Assembly (NCBI GenBank): GCA_003342815.1
Contig: PTEX01000137.1
Span: forward strand, 1,337,564-1,401,563
Origin: Eudromia elegans
Taxonomy: Eukaryota > Chordata > Aves > Tinamiformes > Tinamidae
Length of the DNA stretch: 64,000 nucleotides
Direction: 5' to 3'
Part shown: positions 22,746-35,119 of the stretch, piece after piece
How positions within the stretch are numbered: the first letter of the stretch is position 1
How the letters are laid out: the number at the start of each line of letters is the position of its first letter
Position numbers and translations under genes: made by a program
The notes under the pieces: model-generated
What the model saw: the letters and a program-made list of their open reading frames with translations, nothing else
Database searches by the model: none
Told to the model about the DNA's origin: nothing

Positions 22746-24079
22746 GCAAAGTGACTCCACATTTTCTGCGTTCTCAGAAGCCAGGGGTTGTCTGCGTTTG
22801 TGGGCCAAAGGAGATAGCGACTCTTCCAGGGGGTTTTCCCTACCAGCAGAGCGCTCGACATCAGGAGAACCTCTTAGTTCATTAAAAGGACAAGCATTAC
22901 AAGAAAATAGCAGGCATATTTTATCTTTTCAGTCAAATATAAGACCAGAGGGTCTCGATGCCTCACTCCTGCGTGTGTTGCCTTTTCAAAACCTTTCACA
23001 CAGTAACATTTGATGAGAGACTTTCTGCACCTCAGCAAAGTTCAGATTCAAATCTAGTTTCCAACTTTTCTTTGTAATGGACCCAAAGTGCACACTGGAC
23101 TTCGGGATATTCACATCCATGTTTTCATCTGTGTTTTATGGCTTTTTGCCAGTCATAATTTGAAGCAGGGTTGCTTAGCTGCTGTAAACTGAACTCCAGT
23201 ATTGCGTTCCCCTGGCTTTCCCTCAGATATTCTGTATCAAATCAAAAACTCATCTTCATCATCTCAAAATCATGTTCCAGTTCCAACTACAATTAAACAC
23301 TTTAATAAACATGCTTGTTTTCCACCTTATTTTAAACACGCACTGCCAAGAATTACAGTATCCAGTGGGTAGAGTGAAAAGCTTGTCAAGAAAGCCCACA
23401 GAGCTGCCCATAACGAAGAAGCCTTTCACGAGCACTGGCGTTACTTGCAAGACACGCAGCCTCTTCCCCGACAATGAGAACAAACGGTCGTGTCAAGCAA
23501 GTCGGAACTTCACAGCTGCCCCTCTCAGCTTCCCGTGTCAACAGCCCTCAACACGTCTAATGAAACTCGCCTTAAGGAACAGGCAGGTTTGAAGCCCCAT
23601 GCACAAGACACCCTGTGGCAGAGCTTTGGCAGGCGGAAAACCTCAAGGAGTTAATTGGATGGGAGTGTTTAGATTACTTTCCATCACTGCAACATGTTGT
23701 TTTGCAACACAAAAATATGTCCATTTACAGTAAATACAGAGATGCCTGCTGTAAATTAACTTCAGCAATTCGGAAACACAGATGGGATTTCTTGCGCTTT
23801 TCCACAGGGCTACATTTGCTCTAGTGAAAGGAGAGATTTTGTTGCTATTTTGTTATTTTTAGGAGCTCTCTCCTCCTCGTCCTTTCTGCCTAAGAAGAGA
23901 GACAATCTGATTTATAGTTTATCCGCAATCAAGCAAGGAGATTAAACAACCGATTTTGTCACTTGCAATATGTTTCTGCCGCCTCCAGCATTTAATTAAA
24001 AAGATGCGCTCTGCTAACGGAGAGCGTGAGGTTGCGCCCTCTGCGAGGAAAGTCTTGCAATAAAGGAAATTTCGGGGCG

Positions 24080-24650
24080 TTTTGGCAGGAAAAGTAACGT
24101 GGATTCGGCGCGGGCTGCGGCGCCGCGGCGCGGCCGGCGGGGGGCGCCCTCGGGCCGCGCGCGACGCCCGCGCGGGCCCCGCCGCTCTCGTTGGGCTAAA
24201 ACGCTTTAAAACGGGACGCGTTTGGAGGGCGAGAACGCGTGAGGACGGCCGTTGGAGGCTCACAGGCCTGTGGGCCCCCGTGAAGAGGCTGGGCAGGCGT
24301 TCCCAGGGCAGAACTGGGCTGCGGGGCTCCAGAGAGCGCCAATGAGCCCGGCAAGGGGCGCGCGGCCACGCGAGCACCCGCAAACAGCCCCTCTGCGGAA
24401 GGGCCTCGAGCCGCGAGGTGAGGCTCCTGCCCGCGGCAGAGCCGGGTCTGCCCTCCCGCACCCTGTGGGTGATTTAGCAGGGTGCAGGGAAAGCACCACC
24501 GCAGGCAGCTGCGAGGGCAGGGGGCGGCCGCACGAGGCGCTGCGGGTCAGAGCCCCCAGAGCCGCCCCCAGTGCTCTGCACGTTCCCTTGCGGGCTGCGC
24601 CTGCTCCGGGCTGCGCCTGCTCCGGCCTCTCGGGTTCGACCCCTTCCTGC
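24080..24650. promoter_or_regulatory. Orphan CpG island 3
   Basis: The densest of the three intergenic islands, especially 24107-24190 (GCGCGGGCTGCGGCGCCGCG and onward). It contains a 16-bp perfect tandem duplication at 24592-24623. Its edges are sharp against AT-rich DNA, as for active promoter islands. No coding exon is recognisable on either strand. Confidence 0.6.
24592..24623 (+). repeat. 16-bp perfect tandem duplication
   Basis: GGGCTGCGCCTGCTCC occurs twice head to tail inside CpG island 3. Confidence 0.85.
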
Positions 24651-26175
24651 TGGGATTAGGGCAAACATGTCTTAAATATTCACATTTTAAATATCTGTAT
24701 TTTGCAGCTCACTGCCTGCATGCGCCCTTTGGCCAAAGGATCTGGAACCTGCTTGTTGGACTTGGTCCCTGGTTCATGGGAGCTTTTGAGGCCTACCTGC
24801 ATGATTAGGTAGCTGAAACCTTTTAAACATCAGGTCCTTAGGTGAGTTACCCTTTTGTTCTCCTACCTAACCGATACCTCCGATCTAGTATCTGCAGACA
24901 TCCAGATTACAGTATGTGGTGTGTACTGCTCAAAGGACAGTCTTTTTTTCCACAGGCCCAGCACTTCTGGGGGCATTTGAAACTTTCCACCTGTTATATT
25001 TGGTCTTTGCCTGTTCTGTCTGAGAGGAATTCATTATTTCTCCTATTAAATGAATAACGCACACACCCCAGCTAGCGTCCTCAGACGTGTTCTCCGACGA
25101 GCCCGGAGAGCCTCGTGTGGCACCACCTCCAGTCCTTACTCATGGCAGCTAACGGAAAGCCAAAGGATGCAATGGAATAAACTGGATGGGGAGGAGAGAG
25201 ATGTGTCAGCAGAGCTGATCCAAGGACCAACTGCATCTCCCCTTTCCTTCTCAGATGCAGAGAACCACACTGCACCTGCTGTAAGAATGGCTGTAAGAGC
25301 GTAACCTACCTTGCAGCCAGTGGAAGCAGGGGCAGATCCATCAAGAGGCAACCACCATAATGACCAAGGTAATAACTGTTTTATTGTTAGAGCCATGCTA
25401 ACACGTCTATAAGCATGATTGGGGGATAACAACAGAGAAGAGGAAGTCAAGGACAAACAGCCACTGCATGGGCCCCGCTGGTCCGAACAAGCACGGTAAG
25501 CCCAGCGTGTCCAGGAGGTGTCAGGCCTTGCTTCATCTCCTGCCCTCTGCACATCCGCCGGCTGTCAGGACGTGAGCTCAGCGCTCCCCCACGGTCTCTC
25601 TCAAGGCATTCTGAGGCTCTAGCATTAACCTACACACGGATTTCTGCTCATGGGAGGCACAACCTAAGGTGAAGGGGCTGCCGCTGAGGCCTTCTGGTGC
25701 CAGGCCTGACGCCTCGGCCTGTTTGCAAGGATCATCGTTTGCACAAAATTCAGCTGCTCTCCTTGGCAGAGGTGGAAGTTGAGGACATCATTCCCTTGCC
25801 AGAGAGCTATTTTTTCCCATGCTCCCCACACGTAAAGACATTAATTTTCTTTGCAAGGTCCTCACAAGCTCCATCCTCGTGCCACAGTCACAGACCCGTC
25901 AAGCTTTACCCCATGCACGTGAAACTCCCCCGTCACCGTCCCTGGCTAGAATCTCCCCATCTGCCCCATGTCCCCTGCTCCCGGTGGCCGCGCTGGGTGA
26001 TGGATTCCCTGACGTGCTGGTCAGCCACGCTGGCTCCTCTGTCATGGGACCAAATGCATCCGAGCCGCAAGGTCTCTTCGCTTGTGGGGCCGGGTCCCAC
26101 CATGTCTCCTCTCAGAGTAACTCTGGAACGCTCGGTATGGAAGTGAACCTTGGGGTGGGCTCTTTCTTGCCTGGT

Positions 26176-26192
26176 GGTTAGGGTTAGGGTAA
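26176..26192 (+). repeat. Short interstitial telomere-like tract
   Basis: About two and a half units of TTAGGG: GGTTAGGGTTAGGGTAA. It is too short to show a chromosome fusion and may be chance or a trace of repair. Confidence 0.7.
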
Positions 26193-26365
26193 GCTCACGT
26201 GCCATCAGGAGCTGTCATGAGGAAAGGAAAGCAGCAGTTAGGCGTAGTGGCAACAGGAATTTGAAGAGGAAGTGGTCAGCATTTGCTCATAGCAATTGCA
26301 TAGCTTATTTTCTGTTGGTTCCCTAAGTCAGAAAAAAATATGACAGCAGCTAAGAATGAGAAAGA

Positions 26366-26381
26366 GTTGTTGTTGTTATTG

Positions 26382-26433
<52 letters not shown>
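26366..26433 (+). repeat. (TTG/TTA)n trinucleotide microsatellite
   Basis: It begins as TTG with some TTA and becomes about 15 uninterrupted TTA units. It is likely to vary in length between individuals. Confidence 0.92.
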
Positions 26434-26440
<7 letters not shown>

Positions 26441-27507
26441 TCTCTCTCTAAGCATAAAAAGTAGGTTCTCGAGTGGCAAAGCTGCCCAGCACATTTTGTT
26501 CAGAGGTCTGTCTAGGCTGCAGATTTACATTACAGCAGAAGCAAAATACAATTTTATAGGAACCTGCATCCAGGCCACGTATTACTAAAGTCCCACTTAT
26601 CTCCTATGTTGTATAAACTCTTATTTTCTTTACAAAAGGGTCACTTCCACTTGTGTTTCATTTCCTTCTTCGCAAATCAGGAGTTTGTTGCTCTGAGGAG
26701 GCAGGTAGCTCCTGACAAAGGCTTCATGATGATGAGCACAACCATTAGGGAACTGACAAGGGTAGAAAGAGGAAGGGGGGCCACGTCTGCCAAGAGCAGG
26801 TCCTGGTATCGCAGTCTGCCCCTCACCAAGGAAGGGGGCTCTGGAGACTGGCCAGATGCTGCTTTCAGCAGCCTGCCAGGACTGCCCGTCCCTGACCAAT
26901 TATAAAGACTCCTGGAGCTCAGTGTGAAGCTGGCATGATTTTTATGGAGCTCCAGCCTATTTATGACAAATGTCAGCTCGTGATTAACGTCAGCTCATCA
27001 AAAAAAGGGAGTCCTTAATTTGTTTTTTAACTTTGGAACTAGTGGGAAAGATCTTCACTGGATAGTGACAGCTGCCCAGTTTCGAATCTGTTTAATAGTG
27101 TTGTACCTTGGCAGTTGAAAGCAGCATCTCTGAAGTAGCAACAATTGAAAGGAAGAGGAAATGTTATGTTTTTCTCTTTGCATGGCCATGTCTGTACAAA
27201 GATAATGGCCTTTCCACTTACATAGTTTCCACCTTAGCTTTCCTTTTCTCTTGTTTATTCCTGTGGCCTGAAACTGTGACTGCAAATACTGAACAATTCC
27301 AGGGGGGCCGAGGGCACAGGGAATGACAAATCAACTTCGTATTTCAAGCTCGAATCCTCCTTTAGCTCTCACTTGCTTGCAGCTGTAAACCTACCAGTCT
27401 CCACACTGTCGCAAATTCATCCTATACCTTTATGGTATTTTTGCCTACTGAATATAAGATAAAGCCTGGCGATATGATATTTCCTTGAAAATTCCTTTTC
27501 TTACTTG

Positions 27508-27533
27508 CCTGTAAGGAATTCCTGTAAGGAATC
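27508..27533 (+). repeat. 13-bp tandem duplication
   Basis: CCTGTAAGGAATT followed directly by CCTGTAAGGAATC. Confidence 0.8.
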
Positions 27534-30500
27534 CAACCTGCAGTGCTCAGAGGGCCCAGGGAGGTTTTCAATGCCAGGAACACTGTGCTCAAGTGGGGCC
27601 ACCGTCTCTGCAATTACTTTTCACTCCCATAAGGGTCTTTCAGGTGTGCCTTTTCAAAGGCAAAAAAAGTACCCCTCTTGGCCCTTGGCGTTGAGTGCCT
27701 GGGTTTGCGGGTCCCAGGGCACTGTTCACATCTAAATTTCTACCACCGTGTTTGTCCAGAGATGCAGCCACCTCGCTGAACACATGCGACTAAGAGAATA
27801 GCACGACGTGGAAGGAACAACGTCCATCTCTGCAGAGCCAGGTCATGGCGAGTGCCAGGCTAGAAGAAGAAACATCTCAGAGCCTAAAGCTGTAGCCCAG
27901 AGACAGGCATAGAGCTGGGAACTGGGGTGCAGGAGCTGGTCCCACTGCAATATCCGATAGATGGAGACCTGGTCACATTAAAATACATGATGCCTGTGGC
28001 CTTGGCAACCAGATGTGGATTTCTTCTGTGGAGCACAAAGCAAGCTCCCTGTTTGAAGAAAAATTAGAGAAGATTCGCTGACATTATATGAAGAGGTTAG
28101 AAGCTCTTCAGAAAAGAGAGTGTAGAGTCTACAGCAGCTTTTTACTGTGAAGCTCACAAACGTGATCTAAGGACTTCGTGTTTTACTGACTGTGTCCCCA
28201 TGTTGTTCCACACAGGCTCTGTATTTCTGCTGCTGCAGCACTCCGGTGTGTAAGTCCGTGAGACACCTGTTTCAAGAACTGCTAACCAGGAATTTCACGC
28301 TACTGAAAAGCATCAACATCAGCTAAGAAAAAACATAAAATAAAAATACAGACTTTCTAGGTCGAGCTGCTTTTCATTTGTAATTCTCAATCTTAAAATT
28401 AAAATGCCTGAGAATTTATTTCCAAATAGACTGCAAGTAAGGGTGGAATGAAAAGTCAAGCTGGTTTGTTATGGGAAGACCTGTAGCTTCCTCTCCATGC
28501 CACTGATGAGCCTCTGGAATTTGCGTGCTGTATTCCTTGGTAATAACATATTTATTTCCTCAGCGAGAAGCTCTCTGCTACCCTATCGTGTCCTGCAGTG
28601 GCATTCCTGAGCCGCTCCGTCCGTCCTCAGTGAGATGGTACTGACGAGTGCGGAGAAGAGCTGGGGAGGCCGTTACGGGCTTCGCTCTTCCCCAGCCACA
28701 GCCTGACCTCGTGAAGCACTCAGGTCTGCCCGCCAGGCCCCTCCTGGGGCCCTCAGCACGTGCTGAAGGACTTGCAGTCCCCTCCAAACTTCTGCAGTCA
28801 TCTGTGCTTCGTTTCCTTTCAAAATCCCAAGTGGGAAATGAGCTGCCCTTCCTCTGGAGCTTGTGTCCATCCTTGTTTCTGGGAGAGGAGGGGGCTCCTT
28901 TGCAGAGAGATGTAAAGTGCTGCAGCTCTGATGCTGCCATTCCCATTGCTGGTAGTGGAGCAGAAGCGCTGAGATCCAGGCAACCCTCTGAATATGTTCT
29001 CAGTGAGGGCAATTAGTGCAACATTCTTTAGTCCTACTGTTCAAAACAGCAGTCGTTCCTTTAGAACACGAACTTCTAAAATACAAGGCATGTGTTATGC
29101 AGTCACAACACCTCCAGCCTGCCATTTGCTGTGAAATTCTCAATTGCAGCTAGTGCGTGTCTTAAAAAATTCATTCTAACCGAATCTAGGGTGTTGGATA
29201 AGGGAAATGTTGCTTTAGAGAAGTGAGTCAAAGCATTATTATGTTTTTATCTTTGGCAGTGATGAAAAGTCGTCTGTGGCACTGATGGCTGATACTGAAA
29301 GCTGTATCTGTGACAGCTCCTTTATTGAAGTGCTGGTGTTATTGTACTGCCTATAAATTCATAGGAAATAAGACTTTTTTTAAAAAAAACCTACAGATAT
29401 ATTTGAACCAGGTCATTTCTGCTTCTCCTGGCTGCCAGTTCCTGAGTACAAAATTCAGTGTTTTTCTTGTACTTGATATCAAATGCCTAATCAAAGCCTT
29501 CCCTGCTCTGTTACAGCTTTTTCATTATTTATTATGGTAAAAGTAAGAATTATTGCACTTCGATGTTGGCAGATAAGTGAAAAGGGCATGAGTTTCCAAC
29601 TCTTTGCTTTCCCAAGGTGCGTAAATCTCGTCTGGAATTTGCACACATGGCTGGATGGTGCTTCTCCCATTTACACTGGCACCGCTCCACCAGCTCCAGC
29701 AGAATTACTCCAGGGTCCCGCTAGTAAGAGTAAGGAATTTGCAAATCAGGGGCCTTAGACAGCTGTAACTTTTCTCACCCTAGTTTTCCAGTTTACTTTT
29801 TAAAATGTAGAATTTGAAATAACATGTTCAGAAGAAAGAATTTTTCTCCTCTGGGTGGTTAAGGGGGACTTAACCAGAAAGAGATGGAAAGGAGCTGTTC
29901 CTCATGCACTGAGGCTAACACTGGAAGGAGGAGAGGTTAGATAATAGTACAAATACCCACGTGCACCAGCTCTTGAAACAAGTCACAGACAGAGTTTCTC
30001 AGCTACAATTCTTCTCCACAATGCCCTGGCAAGGAGGAACTCATTTCAAAGCCATTTTCCCTGGGAAATGGGGTGTTTATGTTCACCCTGTCTCTCCATC
30101 ACTTCTCCTCTCCCACCACAGCTAACGTTTTCACTTGCTGGTGTGTGACAGAGCGATTCTAGAAAGAAGGAAGTTACTAAAGGTTTGGTGAAACTTGGTA
30201 GCTGAGCAGAGACTGAGGCCTTGGCCAGCACAGCGGGCGAAGCGATCGCTGCCCATCCCCAGGCCAGTTCTGGACGTGACCCCATCCTCCAAAACTGGGG
30301 GCACCCCAGGGCTGCCAGAGGGATGGGAGAGCGGAAGGAGCAACAACGCTGGGAGACAGGAAGGAACTGGGAGTGTTGTGGGAACGTGGGACAGAGATCC
30401 ATAGCAAACCGGGCTTCACCAGGCTCAGTATGTGCAGAAACATGGGCTCAGGCGGCAGCAGTTTGGCTGAGAAGCCTCAAGCCTGGCCCCAAGCTAAAGA

Positions 30501-33500
30501 AATGCGCTTACAGAAGCATGGACATTCTTCCCAAAGTATCTGCCGATAAAATGAGTTCATCCAAATTAACTGAGCTTCCCTGGTGGCTTTCAGCAGTGCA
30601 GTTCAGCCCGATTTACCAGGCTGTGGAATGGTAGACTGTAAAAGCAGCATTTTGTAGATGGGGTGTTTGATTCTAGCATCATTTAGTGCACTGTACACTG
30701 GTCTCTGCTTTTATTAAACGGGGAATGTGGAGGTGTCTGCTAGCCTTTCAAAAAGGAAATAAATATTAACTTATCTGCACAATGTCTGAGCGGATCTAGC
30801 CCTGTTGCAGGAAACTCATTAATCTCACATGGAAAATAAATAAGCTGGGAAAGAAAAGGATGGGTGGGATTTAAACTTCCTCTGCTTCCGCGAATCATTA
30901 TTTTATATGAGCAAGTGCAGACCAGGAGGTTTTAAAAGGAAAATTGCTGCAAAGGACAAAGCAGTTTGTTGAATCTTTTAACAGCTTTTCAGTGGAGGGT
31001 TGATTTGGGGTGGCAATGGGAAAAATTGACCTGCTAAATGCTGCCTGATAATTCCTATTATTAGACCATACTTTTCTTTGCTTATAATATAAGGGAAACA
31101 AACAGCAATAATATTATCCATGGCAGGTGTCTGCCTAGGCCTGGGTGCGTGTGGCATATGTGTGTGCATGTGTGTATGCACGTACCACGGATCTGCCTCG
31201 GGCTGTGGATGTGTGAAAAATTCAGCCAAAATGATTTTGCTGCTTCAACGGTATAAGAAAAAAAATACGGTGCTTCCCTTATGTGTATATAAAAGGGAAA
31301 CTTTTCTTTAGAAAGTCCCCAAAGCCTCATACATTGGAGGAACAGCTTGAAATTTGGCAGCCAGACTGCTGTAGCCACTCTGAAAACTCACTTCAATCTG
31401 CCTGAGTTACAGGCTGGAGGAAGATCTGTCTGCATGTGACTGGGCTCCAGAGCTCTGTGTTTCTAAGACCTTGGCTTTAGCGACTGCTGTTGTCTGGGGC
31501 TCAGCAACTGATGCTTTTCCTTGGCTAGTGTCTGCTCAACTCCTGTAGACCAAGCAACACAGAAGAACTGGTCATCTGGGAGGGAAGCAGGCTGAAGGAG
31601 AGGTGAGAAAACAGGAAGAAAACAGGCATAAAAGGTCAATAACTAAGAAAGAGAAACATGGAAAGATATGGAAAGGGGTGGACAGAAGATGAGATAAGAT
31701 GGTGGATAAGGACACATCCTGATGGAGCGTCAAGGGCTAGAGTGTTAGAGGGACACCGGTGACTTTGTCTCCCAGATCTGGCAGAGAGCTAGAGAAGAGC
31801 CAGTTAGAGGTACAATGATATGGCAAATGCCCCTGGGAGGAGAGCAGCCTGGGATACCAGTTACAACGTGGTCCCTGCAAGCTGGCTTACTAGGGAAAGC
31901 GGGACACAAACAGTGCAAGAAAGGCTTCAGGAGACTCTGGAACTGACTGGACAAAGGCAACGATGAGCTGGACATGCCGAGAGAGACACAGGGAGAGTAC
32001 TGGGACAAGGAGTGATGATGAGATCCATGGGTGCCATTGTACCAGACCCAGCAACCACTCTTGTGCCACAAAATAATAGTGCAGGTAGATTTCCTTGCTG
32101 AGGGGCAACATTTAGGCAGTCACTGGCAGCCCAGTCAAACTTACCCGGTTTTAAGAGAGGCAGAATGTGCAGTCCAAACTCATTTTCAGCCATGGAAAGA
32201 CTGGGCTTCCCAACTATGGGCATATATAAACAATCTGAGAACTGCCCCTGACTGTCCCTTGTCTTGCATTAAAATCAGACTTTGCATCTAAATACAGCCA
32301 CTACCGTGTTCGTGCTCTTTCTTATTAAGTAGGAAATACAGTTGCTTAATGCCTTGAAAATTTGAATATGAACTGAGATACTTGTCTATGTTTTTTAATG
32401 CTGGGCTTTTTCAAAGACAGACATAGATGACAGGGTAGCCAGCAGTTCCAAACTCAATTATATATTAAGTCAAAACATTTGCAGGATTATGGATCTGACC
32501 TCACATAATTTGCAAATTTAGAAAATGAGGAGAAATGAAGTGAATATCATCTGTGATGAATGACGACCCTGAGGACTCTGAACCCAGCAGTTTATTCTCT
32601 CATAACTAAAGCAACTTAAAACTGACTAATTTTTATGGTGTTCACCAAGGCTGCACCACCAGGATGCAGTTCTTTCTTCAGACTAATTCATAATTTGTGG
32701 CAGTCTGGAATTTTTACTCATTTAAATCTAACAGTGAATATTGCTATGAATATTCAGGATTTATGACATCCAAAACACTGCACTTCAAGGTGCCCAGAAG
32801 CTACTTGTCATAGTACACTGTAAATCTTAGGAAAGGAAACAGGCTCAGAATATTTATGGGGAACAGTAAAAATTAAATTTAAAGTAATAATATTAGCCAA
32901 TATATGGCCACAGAGTGGGTACACCACTAATGCAGATGAGTGTACTCATGATAAGAAGAGAGACTGGAGAAAGAGATGCAAGAGATGCAGCATATGACTA
33001 CGGGGCAATTTTTTACAGTTTAGCAGACATGAGGTGCTTGAGTTGCTGGTTTAGATGGCAAATACACAAAATCCAAATCAGATTCCATAAACCTGTGGAA
33101 AGTGACTTGGAAGAAGGACTGAAACTTCAGGGGTGCTGCTTGGCAACCTTGGGATAACACAGGATGGAAAGGAGAGGAAAATAACACTTCAGTGACCCAT
33201 CCTTGCCTTTATATTGCAGGAAGAAATGGCCACACCACAACATGCTCTACACATCTGTATTATGACTCTCCACTGTAATGACTTTCTATCCAAGCAATGT
33301 TTGGAGGGAAGCCTTTTTTATGGTTTGGGTGTTCACAGATGGTGTTCCTGCAAATTGATTCCCTGACATCTGGTAATAGTTGAGTTCCTGCCGCCTTTTC
33401 ATGGGATTCCATCAATTTTGGTTTCTTTCCTCATATAAGTCATATAAGCCTTGACTTAGAGACATGACAAAAAGAAAAGAAACTATAATGAATGGGGAAA

Positions 33501-33607
33501 AAAAAAGAAAAAGGAAGGAAAGCAGATACTAGAAAATCTTATGATATTTTGGATGCACAGAGAATCAGAGTTTGGTCAATCCAAGCACATCAAAGGCTAA
33601 GAGTCTT

Positions 33608-33632
33608 CAGGATTCCTTCTTCAGGAATCCTG
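33608..33632. repeat. Perfect 10-bp stem, 5-nt loop inverted repeat
   Basis: CAGGATTCCT (33608-33617), loop TCTTC, then AGGAATCCTG (33623-33632). No U run follows and there is no neighbouring gene, so no terminator or RNA function is assigned. Confidence 0.8.
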
Positions 33633-34036
33633 CTCCTCTGAGCACCTCTTTCAAAGGCTTCAACACAACAGAGACTCTCCAGCTGTGCAGCGCAACCATG
33701 ACATTGCAGCACTGCTCAAAGACACGGAACAGCAAGAGGTGAGTTTGAAAGCAAGGTAATGAAACCAGGGAATTCTTGCTGCAATGGATCATCTGTTTGA
33801 AAATGCTCCATTTAAGCAACTTGTAGCCATTTGTAGCACCAATATGTAATTATTAGCTTCTGCTTTAATGAAAGCTACCTTCCCAAAATACCCACACTTG
33901 TCAGTTTAAAATTAGATTCTTGGATTTTGTAAAGGTGTTTTGGAGCCTCCTCCTTAATGTTTGAATACAAGACTTCAGTGCTATATTACCTGAATGAAGT
34001 TTAAATTAAGTACTATCATTCCAGATGGAGGGATAG

Positions 34037-34066
34037 TGTATATATATATGTGTGTATATATATATT
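34037..34066. repeat. TA/TG dinucleotide repeat
   Basis: Alternating TA and TG units, roughly TATATATATGTGTGTATATA in its centre. Confidence 0.85.
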
Positions 34067-35059
34067 TATCTACCTCAGTAGGCTATGACTGCTCTGGGGT
34101 TAAGTTATCTCACTTTAATTTAGAAGTTCAAAAATGAACTGAAATGAACTGTCTCTGTCTCTAAGTTTTTGATCTCTATCTCGAGCATCTCTCTGAATAG
34201 TACATGATAAACTTCTAGTGCCCAGACCCACAATACAGGAGCTGTAACTTTTACTCAAGGGTGCGTAGCCCTTTGATTCAGGCATAAATATTTCCTTATT
34301 TATTAAAAGTTGGCTGGAGGGAATCAAGAATTCAAGAGAAGAAATTGTACCTATTTCTGATCATGTTGATGTATGTCTGAAAAAGAAATTATTATTCCCA
34401 AAACAGAAATGCGTAATTAAAAGATATGCCTTGTGACTTTAGAATTTGAGAAAAAAAAAAAAAGTAATCTAATTACCATCTATCTGATTACTTTCATGTC
34501 CTTTCTCAGGGGTAAGATATTTATAGGCATGTACAAAAACAAGTAAAGGGCTTAAGGGAACACAAACCAACCTTACCACCCAACACCTTAACTGCAGCAT
34601 CTGCAAGCTGGCAGCCATGGAATACTTGATTAAGGGCTTCAGGCTAGGAAGGCTCATAATGATATTTCTTTTAAGTTCACAGTTTGCACATTAAAGGAAT
34701 TCTGCCAAGCTGATTCTGAAGGAAAAAATAAAATACACACTACACAGATTGCTTTTTTCTTTTTTTTTTCCATAGAAGAGAAGAAGACAGAGAAGCAGGT
34801 TTAGTAAACAGCACACTTGATCCGCAAGTTTTCCCCCAGTGATTTTGAATTTTACGTGTCTACTTGATCATTTGCTTCAGTGCAGAAAGCAGGAGCTCAC
34901 TGAGATGCCGCCTCAATCCGAACATACCAGAGGCCGTGTGCTTGCTGCGGTGCCGACCGTGTGCAAAGGGCTGCCAAACGCGCACAGGAAACGACCTGGA
35001 AACAGACGGTTCCACCCTCCCTCTCTCCGATCTTGTTCAGCAACTATAGCCATGCAGTT

Positions 35060-35119
35060 ATTTGCTGCAACATCATCTGGCATTTCCAGATTTGCTGCAA
35101 CATCCTCTGGCATTTCCAG
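35060..35119 (+). repeat. 30-bp tandem duplication
   Basis: Two adjacent 30-bp units (35060-35089 and 35090-35119), each starting ATTTGCTGCAACATC and ending GGCATTTCCAG, that differ at one base (A/C). Such near-identity suggests a fairly recent duplication. The short frame through it (repeating FAATSSGISR) has no known relative. Confidence 0.9.

Larger units (their letters stand above)
24651..34900. other. Intergenic DNA, no gene seen
   Basis: Unique, mildly AT-rich sequence. I found a trinucleotide microsatellite (26366-26433), a short telomere-like tract (26176-26192), a small tandem duplication (27508-27533), a TG-rich stretch (31141-31190), a perfect hairpin (33608-33632) and a TA/TG repeat (34037-34066). 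Open frames are short, overlap between strands and resemble nothing I know. Confidence 0.5.

Noticed and set aside
26276..26494. Frame encoding a poly-asparagine (or poly-leucine) run
   Set aside because: A translation of the TTA microsatellite only.
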